Below are positions 5,827-9,033 of a stretch of DNA of 9,033 nucleotides, piece after piece. Source of the DNA: an uncultured Collinsella sp. (GTDB taxonomy: Bacteria > Actinomycetota > Coriobacteriia > Coriobacteriales > Coriobacteriaceae); assembly GCA_902388545.1 (NCBI GenBank), contig CABMPS010000073.1, positions 1 to 9,033 of the forward strand. The letters run 5' to 3'. Numbering within the stretch: the first letter of the stretch is position 1; each line of letters begins with the position of its first letter. Both the position numbers and the translations under genes were made by a program. Under the pieces are notes generated by a model, which saw nothing but the letters and a program-made list of their open reading frames with translations, made no database searches and had not been told where the DNA came from.

Positions 5827-6930
5827 TTATTGCATTTGATACGGCGAAAGCATGGCCCGTTGCGAGCAGCTCGCGAACCAAACCGACACGAGCGCGAACA
5901 TGAAGCCGTTGGCAAAACCGTTGGCAAACTGCATCGCACCGCGCTTCCACCACAGCAGGCTGCGATGAAGCACACCGTCCGAAAGCACCATGAACAGGCC
6001 CATGGTAAATGGAATAAAGCACATCACGGCAAAGGACGAGAACACGCCCGAAATGGCCGACAGTACCAAAAACGGAGCAACGATGCCCATCAGGTAAAAA
6101 CCGGTACGAGCCTTGCCTTCCAAGCGCTCGGCCTCAACATGGGCGCGGCCGACCAGGTCGCCGCCCGCGGCACCGTTAGTGCCAGCATGGCCCATGCCGC
6201 TAATGCGGACCTCGTCGCCATCGTGCGTGCCGGCAGGAAACTCAATCGTCTGCTCGGAGGTCACACGGGTTCGCCCGCTGCCACCGCAATCGGGGCAGGG
6301 GTCGGCCACGACCTTACCGGAACCGCCGCACTCGGGGCAGACCGACTGGAACGTGCCCGCACCAAACAGGAAGGACAGGTCGACGTCGATGTGGCCGCGG
6401 CCACCGCAGCTCGGGCAGGTATGGGCATGCTCAGACGAAACGGAGCCCGAGCCGCCGCAGTTGCTACAGGTATCGAAGCGCGTGTAGCGGACGGTCTTGC
6501 GGGCACCGCCCTTGGCCTCCTTGGCGTCGAGTTTGATATCGACGACCACATTGGCGCCGTTCTCGGGATTGTAGGCAGCCTGGCCGCGACGCTGCTGGCC
6601 CCAGGCGCCACCAAAGGGAAAGCCGCCCTCAAAGGGATTGCCATAGCCCGTGCTGCCGGCGTAGCCGCCACCATAGGGCGAAGCCGTAGGAGCACCGGCA
6701 AAGGGATTGCCAGAACGCATGGCGTCGTAGCGCGCACGTTTTTGCTCATCCGAAAGCACGGCGTAGGCCTCGGAAACCTCTTTAAACTTTTCCTCGGCAT
6801 CCGGCTCTTTATTGACGTCCGGATGGAGCTTACGGGCCTTTTGCTGGAAGGCCTTTTGAATATCACGCGAGGTGGCGTCCTTGGAGACACCCAGAATCTC
6901 GTAGTAATCTTTTTCGTTCATCGTCGCCAT
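5827..6930 (-). CDS. DnaJ-like protein with C-terminal membrane anchor
   Basis: This is a J protein of 367 residues in a shape I do not recognise as a named family. The J domain (7-72) has HPD at 36-38 and should activate an Hsp70. A Gly/Phe-rich linker runs 74-111. A complete four-repeat zinc finger starts at C155, C172, C198 and C212. The first C-terminal beta domain continues to about residue 265 ([24 protein letters not shown]). There the usual second beta domain and dimerisation tail stop, and three hydrophobic helices follow at about 277-297, 299-316 and 335-355. The basic loop HRSLLWWKR between helices 2 and 3 predicts a cytosolic N-terminus by the positive-inside rule. The start is ATG at 6930, 9 nt after AGGAGG. 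An upstream GTG at 6951 would place that ribosome site inside the gene. The change to membrane sequence is in one unbroken frame with ordinary codon use, so it is not an obvious frameshift. The client and location are inference. Confidence 0.85.
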   Translation of the reverse strand: MATMNEKDYYEILGVSKDATSRDIQKAFQQKARKLHPDVNKEPDAEEKFKEVSEAYAVLSDEQKRARYDAMRSGNPFAGAPTASPYGGGYAGSTGYGNPFEGGFPFGGAWGQQRRGQAAYNPENGANVVVDIKLDAKEAKGGARKTVRYTRFDTCSNCGGSGSVSSEHAHTCPSCGGRGHIDVDLSFLFGAGTFQSVCPECGGSGKVVADPCPDCGGSGRTRVTSEQTIEFPAGTHDGDEVRISGMGHAGTNGAAGGDLVGRAHVEAERLEGKARTGFYLMGIVAPFLVLSAISGVFSSFAVMCFIPFTMGLFMVLSDGVLHRSLLWWKRGAMQFANGFANGFMFALVSVWFASCSQRAMLSPYQMQ

Positions 6931-6939
6931 GCGCGGCAA

Positions 6940-6945
6940 CCTCCT
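6940..6945 (-). promoter_or_regulatory. Ribosome binding site of the membrane J-protein gene
   Basis: A perfect AGGAGG lies 9 nt before ATG 6930. It decides the start: the longer GTG start at 6951 would put it inside the coding region, and the ATG at 6921 would be 18 nt away. It is the strongest Shine-Dalgarno match seen at any start in the window. Confidence 0.75.
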
Positions 6946-6988
6946 GCTCACAGCAGCGTATATATTCCGGTAATTCTACCCGAGCGGC

Positions 6989-8221
6989 CTAAGCTAGATC
7001 CCAAAACAGCTCGAACAGCACATTTCCATCGAGCCAGCCCAAGTGGGTGGGCGCTAAGCGGGCGCGGGCACGACCTGCGATAACGTCTTTTGAGGTGACG
7101 CCCCCAGCATGTCCTTCAACATGATCGGGCACCCAAGTGGCAAGGCCCAACTCGAGAGCACGGTCACAGGCCGCCGCCAACTCATCTGCAGCGATCACGC
7201 TTGCCGAGCGAACCAACAGGTCGGGCCCAATGCCACGCGTCATGCGGCAGGCGAGCATCAGATCCTCGGCCGCAGCCTCGCGCTGCGACAGATACTCGGC
7301 ATCAAACGCCGTCGCATCATCGTCACGTTGCACCAAGCGCACGCGATACGCATCGCCGCGAGCAGGCACGTCGGGAAACAGCCCGGCCAAGCGATCGAAA
7401 TCCTCGGCATCGAGCATACCGGCGGCAGAGCGGCCCAAGCCCAGATAGCCCTGTCCGGTCCAATAGGCAATGTTGTGGGCGCACTCATGGCCGTCGAGCG
7501 CGTAGCTTGCCACCTCATACGGGTGATAGCCGGCCGCACCCAGGCACTCACGCGCCGCGTCCATGCACGCAGCCTGAAAATCCTCGTCGGGCTCGAGCGA
7601 CTCGTCGCGACACGCCATGCGGTAGAGCGGCGTGCCCTCCTCGAGCGTGAGCGGGTACACCGACACATGATGCGGCGCCGCCGCCAACACGCCATCGAGC
7701 GTGCGCAGCCAGCTTGCGGCGGTCTGCCCGGGAAGTCCGCACATCAGGTCGCAGGACACATCGAGCCCGGCATCCCTGACCATCGTGATGGCAGCGAGCG
7801 CCCGATTGGCATCGTGAATGCGGCCGATAGCGGTAAGTTCGGCGTTATCGAGCGTTTGCACGCCCAGGGAGACGCGTGTGACACCAACCTTGGCGAGCGC
7901 AGTGGCAAGCTCGGCGGTCAACGACTCAGGATTGGCCTCGCAGGTAAACTCAACGGGCTTGCACCACGCAGAGATACGCCGGGCAAGTTCTACCAGACGG
8001 TCCCCTGCCAGCGACGGCGTGCCGCCACCAACATAGACGGTGCGGATGCCCTCGAGCGCTCCGGCGTCGCCAAAGGCATCGAGGCGCGCATACAGCTGCT
8101 CAAAATAGGCATCGAGCGCAGCGCTCAGGTCGCACGGAGCAAAACGGCGCGAGTCAAAGTCGCAGTACCTACACTTTTGGGCGCAAAACGGCACGTGCAC
8201 GTACAGCGCGGTAACGGCCAC
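6989..8221 (-). CDS. hemW: Heme chaperone HemW (radical SAM, formerly HemN-like)
   Basis: HemW is a radical-SAM-family protein that binds heme and delivers it to respiratory enzymes. It was long annotated as oxygen-independent coproporphyrinogen oxidase. In the 410-residue protein the cluster motif is CAQKCRYCDF, with C13, C17 and C20. The fourth cysteine and the longer N-terminal region of true HemN are missing, which favours HemW. Further family motifs are YVGGGTPS, ANPESLT, GVQTLDNAELTAIGR, DLMCGLPGQT, SVYPLTLEEGTPL and the YEVASYA/HNIAYW/YLGLG series. A HemN_C-like helical region ends the protein. The start is GTG at 8221, 2 nt after the dusB stop, giving a product that begins AVTALYVHVPFC. 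In B. subtilis hemW directly precedes the hrcA-dnaK-dnaJ heat-shock operon; here it precedes two J-protein genes. Confidence 0.94.
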   Translation of the reverse strand: MAVTALYVHVPFCAQKCRYCDFDSRRFAPCDLSAALDAYFEQLYARLDAFGDAGALEGIRTVYVGGGTPSLAGDRLVELARRISAWCKPVEFTCEANPESLTAELATALAKVGVTRVSLGVQTLDNAELTAIGRIHDANRALAAITMVRDAGLDVSCDLMCGLPGQTAASWLRTLDGVLAAAPHHVSVYPLTLEEGTPLYRMACRDESLEPDEDFQAACMDAARECLGAAGYHPYEVASYALDGHECAHNIAYWTGQGYLGLGRSAAGMLDAEDFDRLAGLFPDVPARGDAYRVRLVQRDDDATAFDAEYLSQREAAAEDLMLACRMTRGIGPDLLVRSASVIAADELAAACDRALELGLATWVPDHVEGHAGGVTSKDVIAGRARARLAPTHLGWLDGNVLFELFWDLA

Positions 8222-8223
8222 CG

Positions 8224-9033
8224 TTAGGCCTCCAGCGGATGAGCGGGCACCGACCCGCCAGCGGCAAGTGCGGCCTCGCAGGCCACCACATCGCGCTCGA
8301 TATCATCGACCAATGCCATGAACTCCTCGTATGTGGAGCAGCGCACCACTTGGGCGCGCCAGGCGGCAGCATGGGGCATGCCCTTTAGATACCAGCTTGC
8401 GTACGTGCGGGCACGCGACATAAGCGGCAGCAGCTCGTGCGTGAGCGTCAGGTGCTCGCGCAGGGCGTCCAGGCGCTCGCGTGAGGAGCGAGAGGGCACC
8501 GGCATAGCGTCGAGTGCAAGGGCACGGGCATCGCCGAACACCCAGGGATTGCCATAGATACCGCGCGCGATAAACACGGCGCTGGCACCCGAGCCGTGCA
8601 GATGCTCAGCAGCGTCCTCGGCCGAGAATACGTCGCCCGAACCGATAACGGGAATGTCGACGGCGTCGGCCACCTCATCGACGACCGACCAATCGGCCTG
8701 GCCCGTATAGAGCTGCGTGGCACAGCGACCTTGCACCGCCACCGCTGCGGCCCCCTGCCCCCTCGAGCATCTGGGCAAACGTCGCGGCATTGCGGTCTTC
8801 GGCGTAAAAGCCCTTACGGATCTTTACGGTCACGGGCACGTGCGCCGCGCCCACCGCCGCCTCGACGATCTTCTCTGCCAGCTCTGGCGTGCGCATAAGC
8901 GCCGAGCCCTCGCCCTTGGTGACAACCTTACGAGCTGGGCACGCCATGTTGATATCAATCAAAGACAGGCGATCGCCCACACGTTCCTCGACGGCAGCGA
9001 CAGCACTCGCAAACTGATCGGGCTTGGAACCAA
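8224..9033 (-). pseudogene. dusB: tRNA-dihydrouridine synthase (DusB-like), 5' partial and frameshifted
   Basis: Dus enzymes reduce uridines in the tRNA D-loop with FMN and NAD(P)H. The upstream frame enters from beyond 9033 and reads [18 protein letters not shown], then [22 protein letters not shown]. The C of NMACP is the likely catalytic cysteine, with Ala where many family members have Gly. VTVKIRKGF follows, up to AQMLEGAG near 8755. There the frame slips: this frame runs into unrelated sequence and stops at 8675, while the family sequence continues in the next frame as [28 protein letters not shown] and a helical C-terminal domain to TAA at 8226-8224. Removing one G from either of two five-G runs (8751-8755, 8758-8762) restores a single frame. 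This could be a real null mutation or, quite plausibly, a homopolymer error. Roughly the first 50-60 residues lie outside the window. The stop is 2 nt from the hemW GTG. Confidence 0.88.
8751..8762 (-). other. Frameshift site in dusB: two adjacent G5 runs
   Basis: On the minus strand this reads GGGGGCAGGGGG. Family sequence is in one frame before it (AQMLEGAG) and in the next frame after it ([10 protein letters not shown]). A single extra G in either run accounts for the break. Runs of this kind are prone both to sequencing or assembly errors and to slipped-strand mutation. Confidence 0.8.

Noticed and set aside
5827..6102. Idea that the membrane part of the J protein is a separate gene fused by a frameshift
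   Set aside because: The frame is continuous, the zinc-finger and first beta domain run on naturally into it, and there is no ribosome site or start codon well placed at the junction.
6931..6988. Possible promoter in the hemW to J-protein gap (TAGAAT and TATATA on the minus strand)
   Set aside because: TAGAAT is a fair -10, but no -35-like hexamer lies at 16-18 nt upstream, so it was not called as a feature.
5779..7083. 434-codon open frame on the plus strand
   Set aside because: Antisense to the membrane J-protein gene and the end of hemW, with no domain signature and low-complexity Ala/Gly/Arg composition; a shadow frame.
1860..8120. Frequent CTCGAGC/ATCGAGC words on the plus strand, considered as a strand-biased signal
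   Set aside because: They fall in coding sequence where CTC (Leu) is followed by GAG or GAT codons on the minus strand; codon choice explains them without a special motif.
7109..8227. 372-codon open frame on the plus strand
   Set aside because: Covers hemW in antisense almost end to end and has no family features; a shadow frame.

Overview
The window is GC-rich and almost completely coding. All ten recognisable genes lie on the minus strand, so transcription runs from position 9033 down to 1. Gene content, a B. subtilis/actinobacterial-like gene order and heavy use of GTG and TTG starts suggest a high-GC Gram-positive. My best guess is an actinobacterium of the class Coriobacteriia, near Collinsella. 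That placement is inferred from the look of the proteins and was not tested by a search.

In transcription order the genes are: dusB (9033-8224, 5' end outside the window, broken by a one-base frameshift); hemW (8221-6989); a DnaJ-like protein whose C-terminal half is replaced by membrane helices (6930-5827); a conventional dnaJ (5745-4597); mtaB (4587-3295); phoH/ybeZ (3314-2328); ybeY (2331-1822); dgkA (1812-1435); era (1422-355); and the N-terminal part of recO (339-1), whose frame closes on a stop at the window edge.

Most genes are 2-15 nt apart or overlap (mtaB/phoH by 20 nt, phoH/ybeY by 4 nt), which indicates one long operon. The only sizeable gaps are 58 nt before the DnaJ-like gene and 81 nt before dnaJ. 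The second gap holds a plausible internal promoter. No stretch above 300 nt lacks a gene. I see no tRNA, rRNA, CRISPR array, insertion sequence, phage gene or convincing terminator.

Functionally this is a housekeeping cluster for RNA maturation and protein quality control. DusB and MtaB modify tRNA. YbeY, PhoH/YbeZ and Era act in 16S rRNA maturation and 30S assembly. HemW is a heme chaperone, the J proteins serve Hsp70, DgkA recycles lipid carriers and RecO repairs DNA. The order is a shortened form of the region known from Bacillus subtilis (hemW-hrcA-grpE-dnaK-dnaJ-...-mtaB-...-phoH-...-ybeY-dgkA-cdd-era-recO). Here hrcA, grpE, dnaK and cdd are absent, and a membrane-anchored J protein sits where the heat-shock genes would be.

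The most unusual item is that membrane-tethered type I J protein. Next come the roughly 60-residue acidic N-terminal extension on Era and two apparent reading-frame breaks (dusB, recO), which may be assembly errors.
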